Origin: Turnera subulata
Taxonomy: Eukaryota; Streptophyta; Magnoliopsida; Malpighiales; Passifloraceae
Direction of reading: 5' to 3'
Assembly: GCA_028386065.3 (NCBI GenBank)
Contig: JAKUCV010000222.1
Coordinates: 108,578-172,577 of the forward strand
DNA: 64,000 nucleotides
Under the pieces are notes generated by a model that was not told the origin of the DNA, made no database searches, and saw only the letters and a program-made list of their open reading frames with translations. The position numbers and the translations under genes were made by a program. Positions 1-10,560 of the stretch are shown here, piece after piece. Every line of letters begins with the position of its first letter. The stretch's first letter is position 1.

Positions 1-3000
1 CGTGATCGTTACAGGTGTAGAGGTCATCTGGTAGCTTGTAGAGTCCGAAGACAGCTTTTTAGTTGAGGAAGGTGTGGCTCTAGAATCAGTGGAATCTTGG
101 AAGAAACCAGGAGCTGTAAGTAGCTTCTCATTGAGTCGAATATCCCTTGAGAGCATGTCAACTACCTGACTCATGATTGGCCTTCGGTTTGCTGCCGCTT
201 GAGTGCAGAAAAAGGCAACTTTAATATACCTAATGACTTCTTCCTCTGGAAACTCTCCCAGTTCTGGATCTACTAGCTCCAACATTCTCCCTTCTTCATA
301 AAGTTCCCACGCCTGTTGAAGCAGAAAAATGTGTTAAGGAAAAAATAACCTTGGAGATGCTAAGAGTTGATCATTCAACTTGGCTTCACTCAATCTAAGC
401 ATTTTCTGTGATTTCAATTTTATTGCATACAAGCCCATGAACCTTACACTTACCAAGCTAACGTATCATTCAGAGGAGCTACAGGAATAATCTACAGCAA
501 ACTCCTTATGTTTGCTATTTGCATCTACATGACCAGAGAAAGTCTTGTGGGGAGACCCGAAGATGCTCAACACGGGCAGAATCACATACATCGCTGACCA
601 GCAATGTCAACAAAAATTAAAGTTACATAGCAAACCAGCTCTACCTAGCTTGAGTGGTTAGTTCCGGTCAACTTCCCTACAAAGACTTGAGTTACCATAA
701 GGAAATGCAAAATATTTTGTCTGTACGTGCACACAACTAAACAGAAAAGCAGATATCTGGACTTGAGAACCCCCTAATGACTTGCCCTTGAAAGTAACCA
801 AATAAGAAAGAAAAGAAAACCCCAGAAGGCACTAATTCATTGTAATCATTGGCCATATGTTCCACATTGGAATCATTTCCAGGGTTTGTCCACATTGGAA
901 TCATTTCCAGGGTTTAATAACAAAGAGCAAGATATAATGGATCTGTGCAAGCAAAATAAATTCTTTGCATACAAATGAATAAAGTTGCAAGAAATCATAT
1001 GCTACAAGGAGGAAACGGAAAACCTACCCATTCTACAAGCAACTTCTGTGTTTCTCCCCATTTTGTCTTTGCACTGCCTCTGCCACTAACTATTTCAAGG
1101 ATCAAAACTCCAAAACTGTACACATCAGCCTTCAATGTCAACTGACCTCCTAAAGCATACTCTGGTGCCAAATAACCCCTGCATGGGTCAGAAACAGAAA
1201 TTATTTTTGCTGGTTTTCATTGGCCAATAGGAATTAAACTTACTTGACTAGTGATTTTGGGAAACTGAAAACTCAATGGTTAAACCTTCAAACAGAAAAA
1301 TGTATTCACATTGCATGCTTTGAGCAAAGAAAAGAATCTAGAAAATTTGGCAGGCTGCTGATTAACCAAGTCTCGAAGTATTACTCAAATCAGAAAGCAA
1401 GAAGGGAGCTAAAAGTAAACAGACCGAAACTATCTAGGAAACAGTAAACAGATTATTGCTTCTCTCTAGTCTGTTCTGAAACATTTAAGCAAGAGTCAAG
1501 ACACTACTAGCAAAGATCCAGTATCAAAACCTTAAGAACAATGGAGATGTTATAAGCAACAATATACCACATGCTTGCACTAGAGTGATAATGGTGGGTA
1601 TGGAACATTTTATCTTTCAATAAATCTAATGCAGTTTCCTTTACTTCCATAGAATCTTTCATCTTTACAATTTCTCAATCTTTACGATCCACATGATCCA
1701 GTTATTTCATGCCATGAATATGGGCACACTTACTAAGGATATGTTGTGTATATTACATGTTATGTGCACATACATTATATATCATTCTCTCACGATCGTT
1801 ATAAAAGGCAGAAAAAACCTTTTCTTATTTAATGACTTGGGACCAATAATGAACAAAATGATTTGTCTTTCTAGAGACGCAAGCTCTCAGTGTGTTGATA
1901 ACTGAGAAGTACCAAAACAAAAGGAGAAAAATATTGCACAGAAAACAATAATTAGGAATTCTGATGACAGACATACGTCGTTCCTGCTATTCTTGTGCTG
2001 ATATGGGTTATGTCATCAGGGAAGAGCTTTGCCAATCCGAAATCCCCAATTTTTGGCTTAAATTCTTTGTCAAGAAGTATATTACTGGCTTTGATGTCCC
2101 TATGTACAATATGGGGGACAAGCTCTTCATGAAGGAATACGAGCCCCCTGGCAATACCCAAGCAAATAGCAGATCGTTTACCCCAGTCTAGTTTAGCATC
2201 TGTATTCTTCGAACCTGAAAACATAACGAAACAAACATAACTAGCAGGATTTTTCCTCATATTTTGGATTCTTCATGCCACAACTTATTTTCTTACCTAA
2301 CAATGAACGATCGAGGCTATTATTTTCTACATATTCGTACACCAAGATCGTGTTAGTTCCTTGAACACAGCATCCTACCAACTCAACAAGATTGTGGTGC
2401 CTTACTTGCGATATAGTTTTGATCTCATTCAAAAATTCACGCACCCCCTGCTTTGATTGTGCAGAAAGTGTCTTCACAGCAACTTGCCTTCCATTTCTCA
2501 GGGTCCCCTACGAACATAGAGAAACATAAAATAAATAAAAAAAATTCATAACTACAGGATGGGGAAAATTGATTTTTGCATCTCTAATATACTGATAAGA
2601 AAATAAAGCATGCAGATCCTCCAAATCAAAATATCTCCAGCAACAATAGGATACTGACTTCGATAACCTGGACAAAAATTCAATGATAGTACTGGTATTG
2701 ACACTTGCCAACAAAATTCTAAGCTCATTTTTGAGAGAACAATTAAATCAAAGTATCTCAAATATCTCTGCTTTAGTCACTGAATACATCCTCTCTACAC
2801 AGTTTGTGTGTAAATTGGAGAAAAATTATGCTGTTTTTTCCTTTTTCTGATGGAAAATAAGCAAACAACCATGCTGTTAAGATGACTGAGAATGGAGAAC
2901 AACTGTGCAGTTAAGATGACTACTTATGGATGCATGAATTTGAAACAGTGGGCAAAGTAAGAACCCAGACATATTCGTGCATGCCCTTATGCCGGCACAA

Positions 3001-3872
3001 TCCAGTTTTGTAACTAGTTTAAGCAATTAGTTTACAGCAAGAAATTAACAATAACAAGGAAGGAAAAAAAAAACACACACACATTGTGCATGCAAACAGA
3101 TCCCATACATTACAGATACGCCAAATTAAGGTCCAAGCTTTAAGCACAGTACCCAACCAACATCACTGAATCAACAGAATTCTGGCAGATAATAAGACCA
3201 TCAACACTATGATAATGCTACAAAAAGACAACATACGATCTTTATCTGGCATGCAAAAAAAACGACCCTTAAACCTTCACCAATTGTGCATCATCATCAT
3301 CAGCATCAGCATTCAGCATACAAGCAAGGAATTTATTAGTGGTAAGAGTTTCTCAATATCTACATCATCATTATTATTAGTTAGTACTCCAAAATGATAG
3401 GAAGAAGAAAAAAAAATTGAGCTACCTTGTCATTATTATTATCTGTTAATAATATTCAGAACAACAGAAAAACAGAAAAATAGAAAGAAACAAAAATATA
3501 TCAACATTATTAATAATCACTCACCTTGTAAACAACTCCAAAACCGCCTCGTCCAATCCTGTTGGTGGGATGAAAATCATTGGTGGCCGATCTTATTTCG
3601 TCGTATGATAAATGGTTAATCTCCCGCAGCAAATCATCTATCCAAAATTTAATTTTTAAAACAAAAAAAAAAACAACAAAACTTCATCACCAAACCATAA
3701 AGACATGGATCTGCATTTGATCAACTCCATCGTCCATTTTCAGTTACACAAGGAGTTAGTTAAATAAATAAAACTGACCATCTATACCAACAGGAAGCCC
3801 AGCTGCAGCCGTCCCTCTCCTCCTCCAACTGCTACCACCGATACTCTTCCCGCAAAAGCAGCCACAGTTCAT
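1..3872 (-). CDS. Receptor-like cytoplasmic Ser/Thr kinase, CRPK1/At3g09010-like (3' end cut by window)
   Basis: Exons on the minus strand: 3872-3779, 3637-3525, 2507-2297, 2214-1977, 1178-1028 and 312-1. They give 373 codons in one frame with no stop before the window edge. Visible kinase motifs are the glycine loop GRGGFG at residues 60-65, VAVK with Lys81, HRD at 177-179, DFG at 197-199, and GYLAPEYA after the activation loop. It is therefore an RD-type, apparently active kinase. The N-terminus is short and has three cysteines (NCGCFCGK) and no signal peptide or membrane helix, so membrane attachment by palmitoylation is an inference. The order and wording of motifs match the cytoplasmic kinases related to cold-responsive protein kinase 1 and Arabidopsis At3g09010, which are about 390 residues long. 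Perhaps 10-20 C-terminal residues are missing. The substrate cannot be told from sequence. Confidence 0.9.
861..915. repeat. 28-bp tandem duplication in kinase intron 5
   Basis: A 28-base unit starting TCCACATTGGAATC at 861-888 is repeated at once at 889-915 with no mismatch over the 27 bases present. It lies inside the intron between the kinase exons at 1028-1178 and 1-312. A perfect copy suggests a recent slippage event. Confidence 0.9.
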
Positions 3873-4993
3873 CTCTCCCTCCCTCTCTCACTCAAGAAAG
3901 TCTCGTGTCTTCCTTTGGGGAGAGAAATGGAGCGTGAACACTTTTTGTTATTTTCTTCTTTCTTATTTTTTTATTTGGGGAGTTGGTTTTCTTTTGTTGA
4001 GAGTGGTTTTCTTTTCATGATTGGATTAGTATTATTTATTATAATAAGAAGAATAAATGGATTGAGTGTTTTTCTTCGCCGGCTGTACGTGTGGGAAAGG
4101 ACGCAAAGGTCGCCGGTCATGGCTACCCACCCTCTCTTCTTCACTGTTCCCATTCCAGATAACGACCTCTCGGGCTCTCCCTACATAGTAGTTACCCAAG
4201 TTAATTACCAAACCCTCGCCATTTGCCGCTAATGATGGATTTAATTCTAATCCCAACAAGGGACACGCATTGAAAAAAAATCCTTAATTAATAGGTCACT
4301 AGGTTTAAAATTATTTTGTGATGAATGAACTATCCACGCCCACAAGTCAATACTGTTGACTTTAGCTTATTTCCTAATGAATACAAACGAGAGAAGTCAA
4401 ATAATATGGTATGGTAAGAAGCGGTGGTTCTTTCTGCCTCAATTTATCTTCAAACTCTTTTTATTATCGCAGTGATTTGGTAAACCTACGTCGTATTTGA
4501 TTAGTATTTAGTACGACTAGAAAATACTGCACCTCTGTTTTAATACGCTGTTGTGTTTTTTTTCTTTCTTCTAGACTCAAACATGATGGGTTCATTACCC
4601 TCTCTGCTTATTTAACAGCAACTCACTCGTGTAATACCTTGGAGAATGCAATTTTTCCAAAGCGTAATTCATGGTTTCATTGGATGAGTGAGACCACACT
4701 CTCTCTTTTTTTATGCTAAATATCTACCACTCTCTTAAATATCTCCACCATCTAGTCCCACCAAGGTGGAATTTTGCCAAAAAGCTTTGACAATCTTGTA
4801 GGGTTTGTTCACATTAGTAACCTGCAATGTTATGTGATCAACGTTATAATTTTTTTCTTTGTAAGTTGACCTCACTTCCATTGTTCTTTGTTCGTTGCCT
4901 GATAATAATTCTAATTCTAAGGGATTTGATCATCTTCGAAGCTACTCGGCCATGTTGAAGGGGAATCTATGTGCTTAAATTATGGGTTAAACT
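3873..4993. other. Intergenic: kinase upstream region
   Basis: This holds the putative 5' UTR and promoter of the minus-strand kinase. A CT-rich stretch lies just upstream of the start codon (3873-3900). The rest is AT-rich, with no open frame showing recognisable protein similarity and no clear repeat boundary until the solo LTR. Confidence 0.6.
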
Positions 4994-4998
4994 ATTTA
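4994..4998. repeat. Target-site duplication ATTTA, left copy
   Basis: This is identical to 7668-7672 on the other side of the LTR and fixes the ends of the insertion. Confidence 0.75.
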
Positions 4999-7667
4999 TG
5001 TAACAGCCCGGGTAATTTTTAAGTTTTTACCGTCACCGTAAAATTTATTTTACAGTTATTTACCATTAAAATTAATCTTGGGTAATTAATTTATGGTAAT
5101 TCGTGCATCGGATTCCGAAACCAAGCCTTGTCCCACGTTCGGGATTTTTCTGCGGATTTTCCGGACCAAGTTGGAATTTTTCGGGCCTAGGAATCTTCAG
5201 AAAAGTCTGAATTAACCCCGAGTTATCGGACCAGAAATAAAGTCAAGGAGGTGCATTAGTTATTTTCTGGTCCGAACAGGACACTACCCACAAGCTGCAC
5301 AGCACGAGGCAGCCGCCACCCACTATGAAGCTTGTGAGTGGACTGTGCCACCCGTGCTTCGCCAGTTGTAGCCCGTGAATTCTCTCTTTTTCTTTTTCTC
5401 TGCACCATCTCTTCATTTTCACTCTGCCTACAACCACCTCACTCTCTGCAATTCTCGTAACCTCTTTCCTGCAACTAAACCGATTATAGTAGGAAAAAAA
5501 AAACAACAACACAAAAACAACACACCACACCAGCAACGCCGTTTCACCCACCTTCCCCCTTCTACTTTTCTTTTTTTTCTTTCTTCTTCTTCCGTGAACC
5601 ACGCCGCCACTGCCAAGAACCGCCGCCACCTCCTCGCGCACCTCCACCGCCACACTCGTCGTCGTCGACCTCTCCTTCTCCTTCCTGCCCCGTCACGGCC
5701 GTTTTCCCTCTGCAGCAGATCGACGCGCCATCGACAGCCAAGGACCCGGCGATCCGTTTTGTGTATTGGTTCCTCGTCGTCGCTCCTCCCTTCGCCGTCG
5801 ACAGCCTGCAGCCGTGCCAGTAGCCGAGAGTTTTCCGCCACTCGTCGCCTCCTCCTACTCGCCCTGCCGCTGCCTTCGCTTCGTCGCGTCGCCGCTACAA
5901 GGTGAGCCGTGGATGTGCCGACCCGGATGTGTCGTGTGGGTCGCGGGTTTTGGGCACCCGGGTCGTGGGTCTTGGGTGCCTGGGCCTTAGACCTTGGGCC
6001 TGGGCTTGGCACTGTGCATGGCTTGATATGGCACTGTTTGGGCCCAGTCCGAATTTAACAAAAAAAAAAGAAATATTCTGGGAAATAAAAAAAAATATAT
6101 AGATATAATTTTGGGAGTTAAAATAATTAGTGCTTTGGAAAAAAATATAAATATGATAAACAATAGTAGAGTAATTAATTTGAGGAGATAATCATGGAAA
6201 AAAATATAATAGTAGTAATTGATAATTTTGGAAAGTACATACTTGAAGAAAAAGAAAATATGGAAAGGGTATTACCAAAGTAGGTATTGTATAGGTGTAG
6301 GTATAAGTATAGTAATATTTTAGACACTAGAAATAAAATGGTGAATGATGATGATAATGGAAAATTAGCCCGGGGGAATAACCGGGACGAGTCAGTATTT
6401 ATTTTTCGGTATACAGTAGTAGCATGACATTTGCATATCACTTATGTAACGAGCAGATACCTGAGGAACCGAACTTGGAGTCTGTTGGACAATTCCATAA
6501 CTGATAATCGGCTAAGGTGAGGATGGATAACCTTGGATATGTGCCTGTAATACTGTGTTTGATTTTGTTGCTTGATTGAACTGCTGAATTGATTATTGAC
6601 TGTTATATGATTGCTATGGAAACTGTTGATGATTATTGTATGCTATTTGTTTGCTGTGGATATTGTCGTGATGTTGTTGGATTGTGGTATTGCAAAACAC
6701 ACCACACACCATTGAACTGTGATTTGTGAATAAATAGTGATATGAGATTGTTGGTTGGTTGAGCCTGTGGATTAATCTGAGATAATAAAAGGTTGAATAA
6801 TTGATGATAGAGTAATGGAATTGGAATTGAATTTGAGATGATGATATAATTGTTACGTGGAAAGTAGTGGTACGACTAGATGGTTAGAGACTAGTTCTGT
6901 AGTGTCATGGCCGGTTTGGTTGGTTGATGGGGATGTTGATCCCGAATGATGTTGTTATTGGGATGTTGATCCCGGATTTGTAATATTGGGATGTTGATCC
7001 CGGATTTGTTGATATTGGGATGTTGATCCCGGATTGTTGGTATTGGGATGTTGATCCCGGATTGTGATTTGGCCTGGCATCCAGAATTAGTTAATAACCA
7101 GGTACGACCCTAGCTTGTCCAGTGACGGGGCTCAGAAGATAAAATTGGTAATATTAATAATAAGCATTCTTTTGGTCTTGGCTTAGTTGTTTATGGTAGA
7201 TTTCTTGTGTTATGATTGTTTGTGCTTACTTCGAAAGTATTACGGTTGATTATATATCTCTGTTTATCCTTCGTCGGTGAGCACTTCGGACTCACCCCTC
7301 GCCTGCGGGGTTTCATCCCGTAGGTTTGGTTGCTTCGTAGTTCAGGTACGATGTACGATGGCTGCTGCTTTCTTCTCTACCTGACTCCGGATCCATACCC
7401 CGCTGCATGTGCATAGAGTCTTCCGCTGCTGTTCTGTTGCATATGTTGCTGTATTATAATTCCGCTGCTGTTGCTTGCTCTTTTCTCTGTTGCTGTTGCG
7501 TAATGTGAGCTGTGTATTGCTGAATAATGGTCCCCGAGTATGGGTGACAAATGTATTATATGGATTGCTGTTGTAAACTATTTGTGAGTTGTATTGTAAT
7601 CCCTATCAATAAGAATAATTTCGGCACGTGTTTACTGTGTATGGTAAATACGGGTCGGGACGCTTTA
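4999..7667. mobile_element. Solo LTR, Ty3-gypsy chromovirus (Tekay/Del-like)
   Basis: The element starts TGTAACAGCCCGGG and ends GGGTCGGGACGCTTTA. It is flanked by a perfect 5-bp duplication, ATTTA, at 4994-4998 and 7668-7672. At 2,669 bp with no gag or pol inside it fits a solo LTR left by recombination between two LTRs. Long LTRs beginning TGTAACA.CCC, with a GTGAGCACTTCGGACTCACC block (here 7277-7296), are typical of Tekay/Del chromoviruses; that assignment rests on remembered family features. The 3' end is TA instead of the usual CA, which a single C-to-T change would explain. A C-rich, GC-rich block lies at about 5540-5990 and short tandem repeats at 6930-7058. Confidence 0.75.
6930..7058. 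repeat. Five tandem GGGATGTTGATCCC units in the solo LTR
   Basis: Five copies of GGGATGTTGATCCC begin near 6930, 6960, 6988, 7017 and 7045, so the period is 28-30 bases. Each core is nearly self-complementary at its ends (GGGAT / ATCCC), so every unit could form a small hairpin. Confidence 0.85.
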
Positions 7668-7672
7668 ATTTA
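7668..7672. repeat. Target-site duplication ATTTA, right copy
   Basis: This matches 4994-4998 exactly. Confidence 0.75.
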
Positions 7673-8082
7673 GGTTTAGACATTTTTGGAAAATTGATTG
7701 TAAAAAGTGTTAGGCATTTGATAGTTCATTAATTTGATTTATAAAGTAACTGGAGCTGTGATAAAGTTTTTTTTTTTTAATATACTAGAATATTATGGCA
7801 GCCTATCATCCGATTATTCTTCTTCCATGGCATCACCTTTGTAAGACGAGATTACTACAAATAACATATTTTATCCACCTTTATCAGAACTCAAAAATCT
7901 AAATCTTAAGATTTAAGGAATGCAACGTGCTTACTGCTTATCGATAAGAAATCTAAACCATGGACATCAAAAGCTTTTTATATGACTTTAAAGGACTACA
8001 AATATATATTTTTATATATGAATCAATCCTTTTATATCTTCGTTGTTATAAACTTATACTGAAAAGTGTATTTAAAAAGTTA
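7673..8082. other. AT-rich spacer between two mobile elements
   Basis: I see no open frame with recognisable similarity and no repeat boundary in this stretch. Confidence 0.6.
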
Positions 8083-9738
8083 GGGTGCGTTTGGGAACTG
8101 TTTTGTGTTTTTAGTTCTTAAGAACTGTTTTTAAAATTAAGAACTGAAAACAGTTTTGAGAGTTTTTAAACACTGAAAATTCGTTTGGATGTTTGTACTT
8201 TAAAACAATTCTTAAAGAACTAAAAATAAAGAATCTGTTTGGCAGAAATAAATGCAAAAATTGTTTTTAAACATTAAAAATTATAAACTTATTAGATTAA
8301 TAAAGTATTTTAATTAATAAAATATTTAGATTACATATGAGAATTTTACAACAAAATCACCATCACATAATTTATTAATAAATTAATTTAGAATATAATT
8401 TATTTGTAAAAATATTAAAAAAATTATGTTGAATATTAAAAAATATTATTACAAATAAGACATTATTTAATATCACATAATTTCATTTAATATTATAATA
8501 TTTGTATAATCTTCATACATGACACTTTGATATCATCATAGTAATTACAATAAAATTAGTTTACATTAACGATCAGCTCACAGTAAATTTGCAATATTAT
8601 TCCGATATTCTGCCATTGCTGCTGCACCTTGCTCACCTAACTCTTCTTGTCGAGAAATTAAAAATTAAAAATACAAAGTTTGTTTGGCAAAGATAAATTT
8701 AAAAACCATTTTTAAAATTTTTGAAAATTAAATTATTTAATAAAATATTTAAATTATATATGAGAATTTTACAACAAAATGATGATGACATAATTTATTA
8801 ACAATTTGATTTGGAACATTATTTACTTAATGCTTAAATTAATAAATTATGTTAGATATTCAAAATATATTTATTGATAAAAAGTGTACAAAATATTTTT
8901 TGGAGATTTTTATTTGATAATATATTTTAATATTACAAATAAAATTTATTTTTTAGATTGTAATCTGAAATTATATAATTTTATTGAATAATACAAATCA
9001 AATGATATATTGGCAAACGGTGCCGTTCACGAGCTTAAGTAGATCAAGACCAAAACCTAAAGAAAGATGGACTGGGAGAGGAGACGAAGGGGACGAGGGT
9101 TCATTAAAAAAAAATTGCGGTGTGGGTTGCAGCCAAAAGCGCTTAGAACAAAAGCATGGCTACTTTTGATGCCAAAATTGCAACAGGAGCCTGACGTTGT
9201 TGGTAATACGGTGTTGCCGATGAAGACTTTGTTGATAAGGGCTATGGTGCGATGTCTTGTACAGTGCCCACCCCAACTCTCCATTGCCCAAGCCACCTCT
9301 GTCTCCCCCACACTTATAATTCTTTCTTTGTCTGAAAAAATTCCACCCAAAACAAAAAGCTCCACCCACAGCCGCCGGCCACAACCCTCTTTGCAACAAA
9401 CCAACAGCCCTCTTTGAAACAAACCAGTGACAGTGAGACAAAACCAATGAGGGAGTGAAAAAAAGAAAAGATTGCATTTCTCTTATTGTCTCTTTATTTA
9501 CAAAACTACCATTAATGAAATGATTGTCTCTTCCAATATAACGAAAATGCCACCGCGTGTTTTGAGAAAAGCATCAAAACACTCTTTTTTACTTTTCAGT
9601 TTTCTATTCTCCAAGGACTCTTTTCCCAGGACACTTTTCTTAAAATTATGAGGTTTTATGGATCCAAACAAGTTTTTAGCTTTTAAAAAAGCGTGAAAAC
9701 TGAAAACCTGTTCCGAAAACAAGTTTCCAAACAGACCC
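8083..9738. mobile_element. Decayed terminal-inverted-repeat DNA element
   Basis: The left end reads GGGTGCGTTTGGGAAC. The right end read on the minus strand is GGGTCTGTTTGGAAAC, giving imperfect inverted termini. Both ends are followed by AAAAC/GTTTT-rich subterminal sequence, as in many plant Mutator- or PIF/Harbinger-type non-autonomous elements. No transposase frame is visible and I could not find a convincing target duplication, so the superfamily is open. An internal segment near 8225-8410 recurs diverged at about 8675-8830. Confidence 0.5.
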
Positions 9739-10560
9739 ATGTCCTAGTTTACTACATCCATTGTTATTGTATTGATTATTTTTTTTTTTGAGAATTGTAA
9801 TAGTCACTGGCTCACTGCGATAAACCTACAAATGTGTATTACGTCCAAGTTGAAGTAAGAAAATAATTTTTTTGTTCAAAATGGAGAACAAAACAGTCAA
9901 GACGACCAAGTCAAATATGAACAATTCAAATTACATATACATGAAAAGATAAAAAAATTCAAATCAAATCTAGATGGTCATCCCATAAAGTGATGCCATC
10001 TTTTTTGCAAAATTCTGGGAAAAAACTAGCAATAAAATTCGGTTTTAAACAAAAAAAAAGAATTGAACAAAGACTGAAGAAAAGAAGCCAAGCAACCAGA
10101 TACTATGAATGATTACCAAGCACCTGAAAATCCCAGTCAATCCACAGAAAGATTAAAAAGACAAATCGGCAAAAGACATCACCACCCCACCCGCACCCAG
10201 TCACTCACACCCCCAACACTTGCCAGCGAGTTACCCCCCAAAAACCCAACAATATCGACACAACACGAAGAAAACGACATCTCCTTTATACACATATATT
10301 ATTATTTTAAAAAAAACCAGTTCCATTCTAAACCCAGAGAGACTCGCATCACGCTAACCCCACTCCTTCTCTCTCTCTCTCTAACAGCAACAACAACAAC
10401 AACAGCAACAACTACAGTGCTACCTGTCGCCCTCAATTGCGACTTTTGCACCACTCACATTCTCAAATTTTTTTGCACTTCTCTCTCTTCCCCCCTCTCT
10501 CTCTTCCTTCTTTTCTTTCTTTCTCTTATTATATAAGCTAGGGTTTCATTTGTCAAAAAA
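9739..10560 (+). promoter_or_regulatory. MED16 upstream region and 5' UTR
   Basis: This stretch carries no gene. The proximal part has a CT microsatellite near 10368-10382, a CAA-rich tract near 10385-10412, pyrimidine-rich sequence at 10480-10530, and a telo-box-like TAGGGTTT at 10539-10546, just upstream of the start codon. Such pyrimidine patches and telo-boxes are common near the start sites of plant housekeeping genes. The transcription start was not determined. Confidence 0.5.

Noticed and set aside
1244..1905. Small plus-strand frames in the kinase introns
   Set aside because: They are antisense to introns, AT-rich and without similarity.
3915..4232. Open frame of 105 codons upstream of the kinase, plus strand
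   Set aside because: Hydrophobic low-complexity start, no known family, lies in the kinase promoter; two other frames are also open here, so it is chance.
5375..6012. Long open frames on both strands in the GC-rich block
   Set aside because: They are inside the solo LTR, composed of Ser/Arg/Pro/Leu repeats on either strand, with no recognisable domain. GC-rich sequence has few stops.
9057..9477. Overlapping open frames on both strands
   Set aside because: Inside the TIR element, no similarity to a transposase or host protein.
10105..10536. Open frame just before MED16
   Set aside because: It covers the CT- and CAA-rich leader and is in a separate frame; MED16 clearly starts at 10561.
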